Positions 17,601 to 26,706 of a stretch of 38,908 nt of DNA are shown here, one piece after another. The translations under genes and the position numbers were made by a program. The notes below the pieces were generated by a model that saw nothing but the letters and a program-made list of their open reading frames with translations, did no database searches and was not told the DNA's origin. The first letter of the stretch is position 1; each line of letters begins with the position of its first letter. Source of the stretch: a candidate division Zixibacteria bacterium HGW-Zixibacteria-1 (lineage in GTDB: Bacteria > Zixibacteria > MSB-5A5 > GN15 > PGXB01). The stretch covers positions 1 through 38,908 of the forward strand of contig PGXB01000033.1 in the NCBI GenBank assembly GCA_002838945.1, read 5' to 3'.

Positions 17601-18999
17601 GGAGTGATCTCATATAATGGGCCGACCCATACTGTAGTCTTTAATCCGAATCGGGATTTTTTGCCGGGAGAAATTGTTACCTGCGCCATGACGGAACATA
17701 TATGCTCGGACCTTGGTTCGCCGTTGGAACATAGCCGGATTTGGTCTTTTGCTGTTGAGGTGGACGGAGGTGCGGGAGTCTTTGAACGGGATACTGCCTT
17801 CGCGGTCGGCGACGGCCCGCAGTCGGTCAGGGCGGCCGATTTCAACCGGGACGGACTGGCCGATTGGGCGGTCGCCAACAGATTTACCGACAATGTTACG
17901 GTGCTGTTTAATGATGGCAACGGACATCCGGCAATGACCAGAACCTGTCTGGCCGGTGATAATCCGGCCGCACTATTTGCAGTCGATTTTGATTATGATG
18001 GCGACCCTGATCTGCTGACCGCCAACTATAATTCTGGGAACGTATCCATTATAAAAAATAATGGAAATAATACGTTTGCACCGCAATATATCATAAATAC
18101 CGGCGGCAAACCCCAGTGCCTGAACGGGGGCGATTTTGACGGTGACGGTGATTTCGATTTGATCTATGGCAGCGATGAATCCAATGATATTGTTATTCTT
18201 GATAATACTAATGATGTCTTCGTAACGGGGGAAATATTAAATGTCGGCGGTATTCCCACAGATATAACAACGGGAGACTTCAACGGGGATTATAATATTG
18301 ATCTGGCAGTGGTCCTGCACGGCAATAATCAAGTGGTTCTCTTGATTAATAATGGTTTCGGTCAGTTTCCGGTTATGTCGGTGGTATCGGTCGGAGCCGG
18401 CCCGCAGCAACTGGCGGCGCTGGATGCAGACTGCGATGGCGATCAGGATCTGGCCGTGGTGAATATTGATTCTAATGATATTGTCCTTCTATTAAATCAG
18501 GGAAACGGGGCATTTATTGCCGGCAGTGGCATGAGTGCAGGCATTGGACCGGTATCGGTTTTTATCGGGCGATTTCGACGGTGACGGATGGCCGGATCTG
18601 GCGGCGGCCAATAAGGGCTCCAATGGCGTCTCGATATTTCTTAACAGTGGTACAGGGACATTTTTGACACAGCCTGAGGTGGCCGTGGCCAGTATGCCAA
18701 ATTCCCTTGCGGCGGCCGATTTCGATGGAGATGGCGATCTTGACTTGATTACGACTGAGTATTTTCTGGATAAAATAGTCCTTCTGGAAAATGTTCAAAT
18801 GTTTTGCGGCGACGCCAACGATGATGGTGCCATTAATATTCTGGATATTACATATCTATTGAATTACCTTTACCACAGCGGCCCGGCGCCGTCCGATCTT
18901 CCCAATGCCGACGCCGACGGCAATGGAGCTGTCAATATTCTGGATGTTACTTACCTTATCAACTATCTTTATAAAAGCGGTCCTGAACCATCCTGCTGA
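14667..18999 (+). pseudogene. Giant exported protein with three Ig-like plus seven-blade propeller units and dockerin; one-base frameshift
   Basis: Start ATG 14667 with AAGGTGAG upstream and a signal peptide ending near W-A-Q-A. The first frame stops at 18584. The +1 frame then continues to 18999. At the T5 run 18559-18563, removing one T restores V-S-V-L-S-G-D-F-D-G-D-G, giving about 1443 residues. Architecture: Ig-like (Big_5/SbsA type) domain, seven FG-GAP blades, second Ig-like domain, seven blades, third Ig-like domain, seven blades, dockerin pair. The lesion falls between blades 5 and 6 of the third propeller, so the unrepaired product lacks its last two blades and dockerin. It is probably a very large surface adhesin. 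Confidence 0.85.
15130..18770 (+). repeat. 21 FG-GAP/VCBS coding repeats in three blocks of seven
   Basis: Each repeat spans about 45-50 codons and centres on D-(F/L)-(D/N)-G-D-G-D-(L/I)-D. The codons for this loop are often nearly identical between repeats (GATTTTGACGGCGACGGCGA at several places), so DNA-level recombination, slippage and misassembly are possible here. Repeats 1-7, 8-14 and 15-21 are separated by Ig-like domains starting near 16100 and 17450. Confidence 0.85.
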
Positions 19000-19094
19000 A
19001 TAGTCTATTCCAGTAATCCCAGCGACGGGAAAACGAGCCGGGTAGATTTTATTAGATTTTTATTTATGATTGAACTCCCTATATTAATAAAATT

Positions 19095-20603
19095 ATGTCG
19101 AGTCTAATCGGACAATTCGGGAAAAATATATTCAGCAGCTGGGCATCTCTGGCGATCAGAGTTATCCTGGTTTTCCTCGTCAATCCCTTTATAATTCACA
19201 CGCTGGGAAATGAGCAATATGGCGTCTGGATACTGGTCATTTCCGTTCTGAATTATGTCACCGTCCTGGATCTTGGAATCAAGCAGGCACTGCTGCGTTT
19301 CATCTCGAAGTACCTTGGCCTTGGTGACATGGAAAAAGTCAACGCGATGCTGAGTACCGCTTTTTTTATATACGGTATAGTCGGTTTGATTGTCATTGCG
19401 GCGACTTTTATCCTCTCCTTTTTCGTATTTGACTGGCTGCAAATCCCCGAACAATATCTTGTCCAGGGGAGACTGGCGCTGCTGATTATGGGATTGAACA
19501 CCGCTCTGAGTTTTGTCATGATCTGCCGGGGCGACTCGCTGGGCGCTTTTCATCGTTATGATATCGTTTATGGATTGATGATCTTGGAAGATGTTCTTCG
19601 TACCGCGGCCATCATCATTCTTCTCAAGAGCGGATACGGTTTGGTGGCGTTTGCCCTGGCCTTTTTCGTTTTCAGTCAGGTACGGCTGCTTCTCGGAGCC
19701 GGCTTTCAAAAGAAGCTTTTCCCCAATGTCAGGATCAAATTTAAGCCGGCGGCGCGTGAGATCGCCCGGGATTTTCTTAAATACGGATTTATAAGTTTCC
19801 TGATTTCCTTTGCCTGGCTTTTTATTTCGAATACCGACAATATCCTGATCGGATATTTTTTGGATCCTGCCTCTGTGACAAAATATTCTATTGCGGCCGG
19901 TTTTATTGTCTATTTAAGGGCCTTTATTCATGCGGTCACTTTCCCCTTAAGACCGATTATCAGCCATTATGAAACGATCGATAAATCCGGCAACATCAAA
20001 TTTATTTATACCAGAGGGATAAAATATTTCTCTTTTCTGGCTTTCATCGTGGGCGGTATCACACTGAATTTTGCCGACTCCCTGATCTTGCTCTGGATGG
20101 GGCCGGGTTATGAGACGTCGGCCGTGATACTAAAAATCCTGATCCTCCCGGCGGCGATTTTTCTTCCCCAGGCCATTGCAACATCGGTTATGTATGGTGT
20201 CGACAAGCACCGCAAGCTGCTGTATATTATTATTGCCGAGGGTTTATTGAACCTTGTTTTGAGCGTATTGCTGGTTGGCCGGTACGGGCTGTCCGGAATC
20301 GCCTACGGGACTATCATCCCCCAGGTAATCATTTACCTGCTGGTCGTGCCCGCTATTATCCGATCCATTCTGGGTATCGATTTGAGGCAGCATTATATTT
20401 CTTTTTTCTATGCGGTGTCGATCGCCCTGGCTGTTTCGTACGCGGGCGGTTATCTGCTGACCCGCCTGTTAAGCCCGTCAACCTGGGGTATCTTCTTTGC
20501 GGAAGTGGTTCTTACGGCCGCTTTATCGCTCTCCATGGGATTTTTCATTTTTGATCGGGAGGAGTCCGGGACCATTTTACGCCGCCTGCGCGGCGTGAAT
20601 TAA
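19095..20603 (+). CDS. Lipid-linked saccharide flippase (Wzx/MOP-type polysaccharide exporter)
   Basis: An integral-membrane protein of 502 residues with 12-14 predicted helices. The N-terminal segment (residues 1-50) has the pattern N-I-F-S-S-W ... N-P-F-I-I-H-T-L-G-N-E-Q-Y-G-V-W, typical of O-antigen/teichoic-type flippases of the MOP superfamily, followed by D-L-G-I-K-Q-A-L-L-R-F. These proteins flip undecaprenyl-linked sugars to the outer face for capsule, O-antigen or glycan synthesis. No glycosyltransferases are nearby, so the substrate cannot be inferred. The start follows an A/T-rich stretch without a clear Shine-Dalgarno sequence. The next gene begins about 150 bases downstream in the same direction. 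Confidence 0.88.
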   Translation: MSSLIGQFGKNIFSSWASLAIRVILVFLVNPFIIHTLGNEQYGVWILVISVLNYVTVLDLGIKQALLRFISKYLGLGDMEKVNAMLSTAFFIYGIVGLIVIAATFILSFFVFDWLQIPEQYLVQGRLALLIMGLNTALSFVMICRGDSLGAFHRYDIVYGLMILEDVLRTAAIIILLKSGYGLVAFALAFFVFSQVRLLLGAGFQKKLFPNVRIKFKPAAREIARDFLKYGFISFLISFAWLFISNTDNILIGYFLDPASVTKYSIAAGFIVYLRAFIHAVTFPLRPIISHYETIDKSGNIKFIYTRGIKYFSFLAFIVGGITLNFADSLILLWMGPGYETSAVILKILILPAAIFLPQAIATSVMYGVDKHRKLLYIIIAEGLLNLVLSVLLVGRYGLSGIAYGTIIPQVIIYLLVVPAIIRSILGIDLRQHYISFFYAVSIALAVSYAGGYLLTRLLSPSTWGIFFAEVVLTAALSLSMGFFIFDREESGTILRRLRGVN

Positions 20604-20750
20604 ATGCGGATAAATGTCGTCATTTTTGTCCGCCCGGGTGTATCAATTAAGTGGTTTGCCGGAAGAACAAAAATTCAAATCTCCCCAGGCGGGAAAATGA
20701 TTTGCAAAGAAATAATTGACAGCCAACGGGATAAGGTTTATTTTCAGCAT

Positions 20751-21893
20751 ATGGGAAACCGCGTTATTTTATTCGCTTCTCTGATAATTTGTCTCTTTTC
20801 TTTTGCATCGGCGTCGGAGAATCCCCTTATCCTCAATGTGGAATTCCCCTCGCTGGATGGTGAAATTCGGCTGGCTGCCGGCGATACTGTCCTGTATACA
20901 CCTTATCCGCTGCAATTCGATGTCGAATTCTATCTATCATCTGAGGGCAAGGTGGACTCTTTCTCGTGTTTTCCTGTGAAAAAAAAGATGTATTTGGATA
21001 AAATCGGTAAGACTCTGCGTGGTTTACAATTTTTCCCGGCCAGGATAGACGGAATCAGCCGGCCATTTATATTGGCGGGGGAAATTATTTTTCGGCCGGT
21101 ATTCAACCGACCGGAGTTTCTTGTAAGATTTCCATTTGATGAACCGAATTGTGAATTAATCAATCATCTGGTGGAGAAATCTCTTCTTCTGAATGGTTTC
21201 AGTCTGCCGGAGATTGTGAGGTTTCCCTCTTATTACTGTCCCCGACCGGTTCCGACCGTTAATGAGACTGATTATCCTTTTGTAATATTTGAAATTGAGC
21301 TGGATTCGGCCGGCACATTAATCGATTATGACCAAATTTTTACGAATCGTTCTGATTGTGCCCATCTGCTGTCGAATGTTCTGTTGCACTCGGAATTTTC
21401 GCCGCCATTGTATCATGGACGGCCTTTTGGGGCCAGGTTGAACATTGCGGTGAGATTATTTAGTCAGGTCAGTTACCCTACGGTGCTTTGGTCAACCGGC
21501 AGCGCAAAAACGGGCCGGAACATTTTCGAAATGACGCGGGTTGAGGCGCTTTTATATCTTGGATCCGTCGTAAATCCCCCATATCCAATAAACGCTCCCG
21601 CCGGGGATTACACCTATGGTTCCCTTGTTCCTTTTCGGGATTCTGTTGATATTCTGGTACATATTGACAGTCTCGGGAAAGTAAGTTCGGCGAAATACCA
21701 GTTTTATACACCCGATCGGTTGCGACGGGTTATTGATGATATATTGAAGAAACTGAAATTTACGCCGGCCGTGAATCGGGAGGGGGAATCAATTGGCTTT
21801 GACGGCGCTTTGAGATTCGGCTTCAACAATAGTAAAAACATACGAATTCAGCCCAATTGGCTTCCTTTCGCAGCCGGCAAAGCGAATAAGTAA
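20751..21893 (+). CDS. Exported protein with three TonB-C-terminal-like repeats
   Basis: The product has 380 residues from ATG 20751, chosen because a textbook signal peptide starts there (N-R-V-I-L-F-A-S-L-I-I to A-S-A-S-E); the frame upstream to 20604 adds a non-signal extension. Three segments share the TonB-C pattern of strand, G-K-V turn, helix, x-F-x-P-A-x-x-x-G and strand. They are around D-V-E-F-Y-L-S-S-E-G-K-V ... F-F-P-A-R-I-D-G; F-E-I-E-L-D-S-A-G-T-L ... E-F-S-P-P-L-Y-H-G; and I-L-V-H-I-D-S-L-G-K-V ... K-F-T-P-A-V-N-R-E-G. There is no Pro-rich linker and no permanent membrane anchor. It probably acts in the periplasm, and the nearby ExbB/ExbD/TonB cluster supports an envelope role. 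The exact function is unknown. Confidence 0.7.
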   Translation: MGNRVILFASLIICLFSFASASENPLILNVEFPSLDGEIRLAAGDTVLYTPYPLQFDVEFYLSSEGKVDSFSCFPVKKKMYLDKIGKTLRGLQFFPARIDGISRPFILAGEIIFRPVFNRPEFLVRFPFDEPNCELINHLVEKSLLLNGFSLPEIVRFPSYYCPRPVPTVNETDYPFVIFEIELDSAGTLIDYDQIFTNRSDCAHLLSNVLLHSEFSPPLYHGRPFGARLNIAVRLFSQVSYPTVLWSTGSAKTGRNIFEMTRVEALLYLGSVVNPPYPINAPAGDYTYGSLVPFRDSVDILVHIDSLGKVSSAKYQFYTPDRLRRVIDDILKKLKFTPAVNREGESIGFDGALRFGFNNSKNIRIQPNWLPFAAGKANK

Positions 21894-22150
21894 TTGTCTG
21901 TCGTTCAATGCCTTAGAGGTGCGACCCAAATGTCTCCAAAATCGAGGCGCATGATTTGCGTAGACGGGCAAAGCGGGATTTATGGCAGTAAATTTCTTGA
22001 CTGTAACTTGTTGCCTTGTAATGGATAATCGGTGCCGCAGTTAAAGGGCGCGGCGGCATGTTTGTTGTTATTCAATAACTTGGGATGTTATTCTGGATTG
22101 TGATGGAAAGATAAGGGCCGAAAAAATGTATAAACATTAGGAGATAAAAT

Positions 22151-22366
22151 ATGGATTATTCCCGGCCTCAGAAAATAGTGAACATTTTGTCCGCGATTAT
22201 TGTTTTGATTGCTGGTTTTTATGTATTGTTCTTTATGCCGGCAGTCGGAATTTCTCCGATGGGGAAGGGGGCCATTGGTATATTATTAATACTATATTTT
22301 CTATTCAGAATGAGGTATTATTACAGAAGATATAAAAGGCACGATGATCAGTCGGGAAATGAGTGA
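22151..22366 (+). CDS. Small membrane protein of unknown function
   Basis: The product has 71 residues with two hydrophobic helices (about 9-30 and 39-55) and a strongly basic, tyrosine-rich tail (R-Y-Y-Y-R-R-Y-K-R). AGGAGA lies six bases before the ATG, which makes this a convincing small gene. I do not recognise the family. It sits directly upstream of the promoter of the TPR/ExbB/TonB cluster and may be co-inherited with it, though it has its own spacing. A weak promoter (TTGACT at 21997-22002) lies upstream. Confidence 0.7.
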   Translation: MDYSRPQKIVNILSAIIVLIAGFYVLFFMPAVGISPMGKGAIGILLILYFLFRMRYYYRRYKRHDDQSGNE

Positions 22367-22385
22367 GAGGCTTTCAATAAAAAGC

Positions 22386-22413
22386 TTGACAAAAGGGCGA
22401 ATTGGTTTATTAT
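22386..22413 (+). promoter_or_regulatory. Promoter of the TPR-ExbB-ExbD-TonB operon
   Basis: TTGACA (22386-22391), a 16-base spacer and TATTAT (22408-22413). The predicted start is near 22420, about 30 bases before the chosen start codon. Confidence 0.65.
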
Positions 22414-22450
22414 ACCAGATTAAATTTTAAGCGTGAGTGAGGTGTTGAAT

Positions 22451-24394
22451 TTGGATCACTTTGGCGAAAAAACAGGCAACCGGATAGCATTTGTAATCAT
22501 CTCGATTTTATTCCTTCTGCCCGCATTTTTGCTTGCACAGGAGGTTAAAAAGGAAATTACCGATGTTCTTATGTCCGGCGATACGACTCGTGCAATCGAG
22601 ATGCTGAATAATGAAATCAAGCTCGATCCAAGTTATGAATACAATTATTTGGTTCTCGGCGATATTTACAAAGAGCAAAAGAATCTGAAAGCGGCCAAAG
22701 AGCAATTTCAGATGTCGGTTACCAAGAACAAAAAGTTTTACCCCGGATTGTATGCTCTGGCTTTAATTCAGCTTCAAATGGGCGATCTGGATGAGGCCGA
22801 GAAAAATTTTAGTGCCGGGTTGAAGAAATCCAAGGGCATGGAAAAAGCGATGTTCCATAATGGCATGGCATTATCGTATATGGCTCGCGGGGATTACAAC
22901 AGTGCGGACAGCGAAATTCGTAAGGCGCTTCTCATTGACACGGCCAATGCGGATTTTTATGTAAGTTTAGGAGATGTCAACTATCAGATGCAGATTTATC
23001 CGTTGGCGATTGACAATTACGCCAAGGCGCTTGCGCTCGATACCGCTTCGCTGGATGTTTATTTCCATTGGGCCGAAGCCTGCCTGGAATTAAAAGATTA
23101 CACCTGTGCTCTCGACAAACTCAACCTGGTCCTGCGCAAAGATTCCACTCATGCCGACGCCTGGATGAAGGCGGGGGGAATCTATTACAAGGCGGCCCGG
23201 TCGGCGAAGCAGTTTGCTGAGGCCAAAGAGCATTATAGAGCCACCATCGGTTCATACAAGAAGTATTTCGAATTATCGAAGGAGAAACCGGACAGCACCA
23301 ACGGCCGCGCTTTCTATGAAGCCGGTATGTCATATCTGGTGCTCGGCGGTTATTCCGAAGCGATTGAGAATTTCCGGATCGTTTTATCGATACCGGTCGA
23401 GCCCAAGGATATCTATTTCTATTACGGCCGTGCCTTCCAGGGCAATCAGGAATTTGATTCGGCTCTGGTTTATTACAACCAGCATCTTAAGAAAATGGAA
23501 GGGGAGGATTATCGCTCTTCCGTCGATGTCAGTGATCTGTATAAAAAAATGGGCGAATGTTACGAGAGCCTGAAGGATCATTACAACACAATTACATATT
23601 ACAAAAAATCTCTTGAGTACGATTCGACGCAGGAGCGTCTTTTGTATGGAGTGGCCGTAGCATACAACTATATACAGGACTATCGCAATGCTCTTATTTA
23701 CTACATGAAGCGCATTGCTCTCGGTGCTGATGAAAAATACTGGTCGATTTATTATAATGCCGCCATGGCGGCCCTGTATCTGGCTGATAAGGGCGGCCAG
23801 GCTGCGATGCAGGAAGAGGATATCGGCGAAGAGGATTTTGAAACCGCGCCTGCGGATGATCCGCTGGAGGGAATCAACCTGGCGGCGCTGGCCACCGAGT
23901 ATCTGGAGAAGATTGCGGTTGATTTCTGGGGCTATGTCAGTTCCAATGAGAAAAATATGCCGACCGCGATAAAGGCGGTCAATATGCTCGGCTCGACGTA
24001 CCTTTATCAGCTTAAAGACTGCGCCAATGGCGTCAAATATCTGGAGCGTGTCCTGGAATTGGAACCGGGCAACTGTGATGCCCTTAAGTCGCTTGGGTAT
24101 GCCTACTTTGGCGGGATTTGCCCCAATAATTACACCAAGGCGCTGACCTATCTTAAAAAAGCGCTTGACTGCAAGGTCGCGTCCGGATCAGCTCGTTGCG
24201 ACGAAATAGACCTGATCCTCTGGATCGGGCAAACATATCAGTTCCGCGCGCTGGCCGAGACTGATGCCAAGCAGAAGACCGAGGCGCAGGCGGACTTCAA
24301 ATTAGCTCATGATTGGTATCTGGATTGCCTTAAGTGCGATCCCGGAAATAAATCTTGCATAGAAGGAGAACAACAGACTAAATTCATGTATTAA
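22451..24394 (+). CDS. Exported tetratricopeptide-repeat protein of the ExbB/TonB cluster
   Basis: The product has about 647 residues. I prefer TTG 22451, with GAGGTG six bases upstream; GTG 22433 is the alternative. A signal peptide or anchor (I-A-F-V-I-I-S-I-L-F-L-L-P-A-F-L-L-A-Q) is followed by at least ten TPR-like helical pairs, for example N-Y-L-V-L-G-D-I-Y-K-E-Q-K-N and A-L-K-S-L-G-Y-A-Y-F-G-G. An acidic loop (about residues 455-475, E-E-D-I-G-E-E-D-F) interrupts the array, and the last part is Cys-richer. TPR proteins of this type often scaffold envelope complexes. Its position at the head of the ExbB/ExbD/TonB operon suggests a periplasmic partner of that motor. Confidence 0.82.
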   Translation: MDHFGEKTGNRIAFVIISILFLLPAFLLAQEVKKEITDVLMSGDTTRAIEMLNNEIKLDPSYEYNYLVLGDIYKEQKNLKAAKEQFQMSVTKNKKFYPGLYALALIQLQMGDLDEAEKNFSAGLKKSKGMEKAMFHNGMALSYMARGDYNSADSEIRKALLIDTANADFYVSLGDVNYQMQIYPLAIDNYAKALALDTASLDVYFHWAEACLELKDYTCALDKLNLVLRKDSTHADAWMKAGGIYYKAARSAKQFAEAKEHYRATIGSYKKYFELSKEKPDSTNGRAFYEAGMSYLVLGGYSEAIENFRIVLSIPVEPKDIYFYYGRAFQGNQEFDSALVYYNQHLKKMEGEDYRSSVDVSDLYKKMGECYESLKDHYNTITYYKKSLEYDSTQERLLYGVAVAYNYIQDYRNALIYYMKRIALGADEKYWSIYYNAAMAALYLADKGGQAAMQEEDIGEEDFETAPADDPLEGINLAALATEYLEKIAVDFWGYVSSNEKNMPTAIKAVNMLGSTYLYQLKDCANGVKYLERVLELEPGNCDALKSLGYAYFGGICPNNYTKALTYLKKALDCKVASGSARCDEIDLILWIGQTYQFRALAETDAKQKTEAQADFKLAHDWYLDCLKCDPGNKSCIEGEQQTKFMY

Positions 24395-24428
24395 TCTGGA
24401 AGGAATTGATTGAATATCAGGAGAAATT

Positions 24429-25373
24429 ATGGCCGAAAAGAAAGACAGCGGGGCGAAGCCGGATAAGGCGTTCGACCCCGATAACAGATTTAGGTATATC
24501 GGCTTTGAGGTACATCCAGGTAAGATAAAGGATCTTTTTAAGTCTGAAGCGGAAAAGGAAGCGTTGGTCAAAGAGGTCAGGGCAAAACGGGAGTCCGGGA
24601 TGCTCGGCCGGGAGAAGACCACGTTTGATATTCCTCGAATCGCTTCTTATGAAAAGATCGTTCTGACAATAACCTCTCTGGTGCTGATCGTATCCCTTTT
24701 CCTCCCCTGGTTTTCCGGTTACAGGGAATTCGTTGTCGAGAGCATTGACACGACGGTTGTTGGGGAGCAGGCAATGCTTCCCGATTCTCTCGGCATGCAG
24801 ATGACCGATTCCTCCGCCCTGGCGGCGGGAATGATCGGCTCGGCGGAAGCGACGGGGACCCAGGTTGCCGGCCGGGTTGCGGATGCCACCGCCTCGCAGC
24901 CGGTAAAAGATGATAAGGGTTTTGCCTCGGTCAGTTCGCAGAGAAAGCGTCAGGAGCTTCGCCGGGAATACGAGAAAGCATCCGCAGTCGGGTCGCTTTT
25001 ATTGATGGGAGATGTCTTATCATCCGGAATCATTCTGAAGATTACCGGTATCCTTTTTTTGCTTTATATGATTTTCAGCCTGGGTGGAGGATTATATAAT
25101 CTTTATGCTCTCTACGGCTTAAAAGGTGATATGGACACCAAGGCCCTGAAATTGAAAAAGGTCATGGCCTATGCCTGGGTACCGGTCGGTATCTGGTTTT
25201 TTTGCCTTATCTTATCATTTTTCGGGGCATCTTATTCATTTGATTCCACGGAAACCATAAAGCAGATCGGGACCAGCTATGGGCCGGGAACGTATTTGAG
25301 CATACTGGGTTATGGATTTTATATCTCTCTCGCTTGTTTCATCATGAATGCTGTTAAGGCGGCAGAGATTTAA
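24429..25373 (+). CDS. Membrane protein of unknown function in the TonB cluster
   Basis: The product has 314 residues with a good binding site (CAGGAGA) before the ATG. The charged cytoplasmic N-terminus (1-75) is followed by one helix (about 76-95), an Ala/Ser/Thr-rich extracytoplasmic loop (about 100-190), then three helices (about 200-225, 240-265, 285-310). The N-terminal piece F-R-Y-I-G-F-E-V-H-P-G-K-I-K-D-L-F is distinctive, but I do not recognise a family. It lies 34 bases after the TPR gene and 47 before the ExbB gene, so it is probably a component of the same system. Confidence 0.75.
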   Translation: MAEKKDSGAKPDKAFDPDNRFRYIGFEVHPGKIKDLFKSEAEKEALVKEVRAKRESGMLGREKTTFDIPRIASYEKIVLTITSLVLIVSLFLPWFSGYREFVVESIDTTVVGEQAMLPDSLGMQMTDSSALAAGMIGSAEATGTQVAGRVADATASQPVKDDKGFASVSSQRKRQELRREYEKASAVGSLLLMGDVLSSGIILKITGILFLLYMIFSLGGGLYNLYALYGLKGDMDTKALKLKKVMAYAWVPVGIWFFCLILSFFGASYSFDSTETIKQIGTSYGPGTYLSILGYGFYISLACFIMNAVKAAEI

Positions 25374-25420
25374 GCTTTAGGAAACTAAGAAAACTAACTA
25401 TTTTTGGAGGATTAATAGAC

Positions 25421-26179
25421 GTGAAACAGACATTATTTGTCACGCTGAACGTTCTGATTTCCTTTACGATTGCATATGTCGTTTGGGGTGTAATATTGGG
25501 AGCGCAGCCGGCGGGAACTATTGCCCATTCGGTTTACCAGGGCGGGCCGCTGGTGGTTGCTTTGATAACAATGTTGCTTATGCTTCTGGCTTTTGTAACG
25601 GAAAGGTTCTTGTCCCTTTACAGAGTGGCCAAAGGCAAGAGCTCTGTCCAAGTATTTTTCAAGAAACTGATCACCATGCTTCACAGCGACGATTATGATG
25701 GCGCTCTGGCCGCCTGTGACAAGCAGCGGGGCACCACGGCCAACGTCCTCCGCGCGGGTATCGAGAAGTTTCGTGAAATAAGAGAAGACGGCTCTATTGA
25801 TCCGGAGAAGAAGATATCACTGACGCAGAGCGCGATTGAGGAAGCCAATGCTCTCGAGGGCCCGCTTCTTGAAAGAAACCTGATTGCTCTTTCGACAATT
25901 GCCTCGATTGCCACCATGGTCGGCCTTCTGGGAACGACCATCGGTATGATTCGTGCCTTTGCCGCGACCGGTAATGTTGAGGGCGGTGTTATTGATGCCC
26001 AGCAGCTGGCGGTTGGTATTTCCGAGGCTCTGGTCAATACGGCCGGCGGTCTCGTATCCGGTATTTTGGGAATATTTTTCTACAACTTTTTTGTTAATAA
26101 GGTGGATTCCTTTAACTATACGACGGATGAAGCGACCTATGAGGTCCTTCAACTGTTCAAAGACAAAGTAGGTAAGTAA
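25421..26179 (+). CDS. MotA/TolQ/ExbB-type proton channel protein
   Basis: The product has 252 residues from GTG 25421, with TTGGAGG ten bases upstream. It has three membrane segments: an N-terminal helix (about 8-28), a second (about 42-62) and the long conserved pair starting at L-S-T-I-A-S-I-A-T-M-V-G-L-L-G-T-T-I-G-M (about 155-175), then I-S-E-A-L-V-N-T-A-G-G-L-V (about 202-214). These last two motifs define the ExbB/TolQ family. With ExbD it forms a pentamer-dimer stator that converts proton flow into motion of TonB. The extra N-terminal helix is common in the longer ExbB variants. Only one ExbB gene serves three ExbD genes here. Confidence 0.92.
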   Translation: MKQTLFVTLNVLISFTIAYVVWGVILGAQPAGTIAHSVYQGGPLVVALITMLLMLLAFVTERFLSLYRVAKGKSSVQVFFKKLITMLHSDDYDGALAACDKQRGTTANVLRAGIEKFREIREDGSIDPEKKISLTQSAIEEANALEGPLLERNLIALSTIASIATMVGLLGTTIGMIRAFAATGNVEGGVIDAQQLAVGISEALVNTAGGLVSGILGIFFYNFFVNKVDSFNYTTDEATYEVLQLFKDKVGK

Positions 26180-26182
26180 CTT

Positions 26183-26680
26183 ATGGCGATTAAGAAAAAA
26201 AGGCGTATCAGTGTTGTGCTGGATATGACGCCTATGGTGGACATTACCATCCTCCTGCTTATCTTCTACATGACGACCACCAGCTTTAAACCGCCGGAGG
26301 CAAAGAAGGTTACGCTGCCTCAATCGCATTCGCAGATCGAATTGCCGGATAAAGACATTATCAATATTACCGTTACGAAAGATGATTCGATTTTCGTAGA
26401 TTTCTTACAGAAGGAAGAGGTTGTCATTGAGGGGCAGAAATTGCTGACAACCGTCCGGAAGTATGCCGAAACGGATATCTATGATGTCTCTAACAAAATC
26501 AACTGGGCGCGCTCGAAGAATTTGAGGGCGCTGGTCGTGATTAAAGCGGATCGTGATGCCAGCTATGGTGTTATGGATAAAATCATGGAATCCATGAGAG
26601 ATAATGCCTTGACGCGATTTCTGATTATTACTGATAATGAAATGGAACAGGCCATGTTGGAAGAACAGGCGGGAACATGA
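26183..26680 (+). CDS. ExbD/TolR family biopolymer transport protein (first copy)
   Basis: The product has 165 residues, beginning three bases after the ExbB stop. A basic cytoplasmic start (K-K-K-R-R) is followed by the single helix with the proton-carrying Asp in D-M-T-P-M-V-D-I-T-I-L-L-L (Asp20 by position), then a periplasmic domain. It is the shortest and most divergent of the three ExbD copies: it lacks the E-I-N-(L/V)-P segment shared by the other two and has K-V-T-L-P-Q-S. It probably forms the core stator with ExbB. Confidence 0.9.
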   Translation: MAIKKKRRISVVLDMTPMVDITILLLIFYMTTTSFKPPEAKKVTLPQSHSQIELPDKDIINITVTKDDSIFVDFLQKEEVVIEGQKLLTTVRKYAETDIYDVSNKINWARSKNLRALVVIKADRDASYGVMDKIMESMRDNALTRFLIITDNEMEQAMLEEQAGT

Positions 26681-26706
26681 TGACCCCTTTGAAAGGAGTG
26701 ATATAA

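Noticed and set aside
17333-17920. 195-codon open frame antisense to the giant propeller gene
   Set aside because: Product of the periodic codon pattern of the FG-GAP repeats (repeated S-P-S-P-S-K-S antisense of the Asp-Gly loops), not a gene.
15130-18770. CRISPR-like array suggested by repeated short motifs
   Set aside because: The repeats are in-frame Asp/Gly-rich codons with variable spacing and are fully explained by propeller blades.
8724-18999. Cellulosome
   Set aside because: Dockerins are present but no cellulase, hemicellulase or carbohydrate-binding module was seen; cargo is peptidase and propeller domains.
19095-20603. Drug-efflux MATE transporter
   Set aside because: The N-terminal and central motifs fit polysaccharide flippases of the same superfamily better than MATE pumps.
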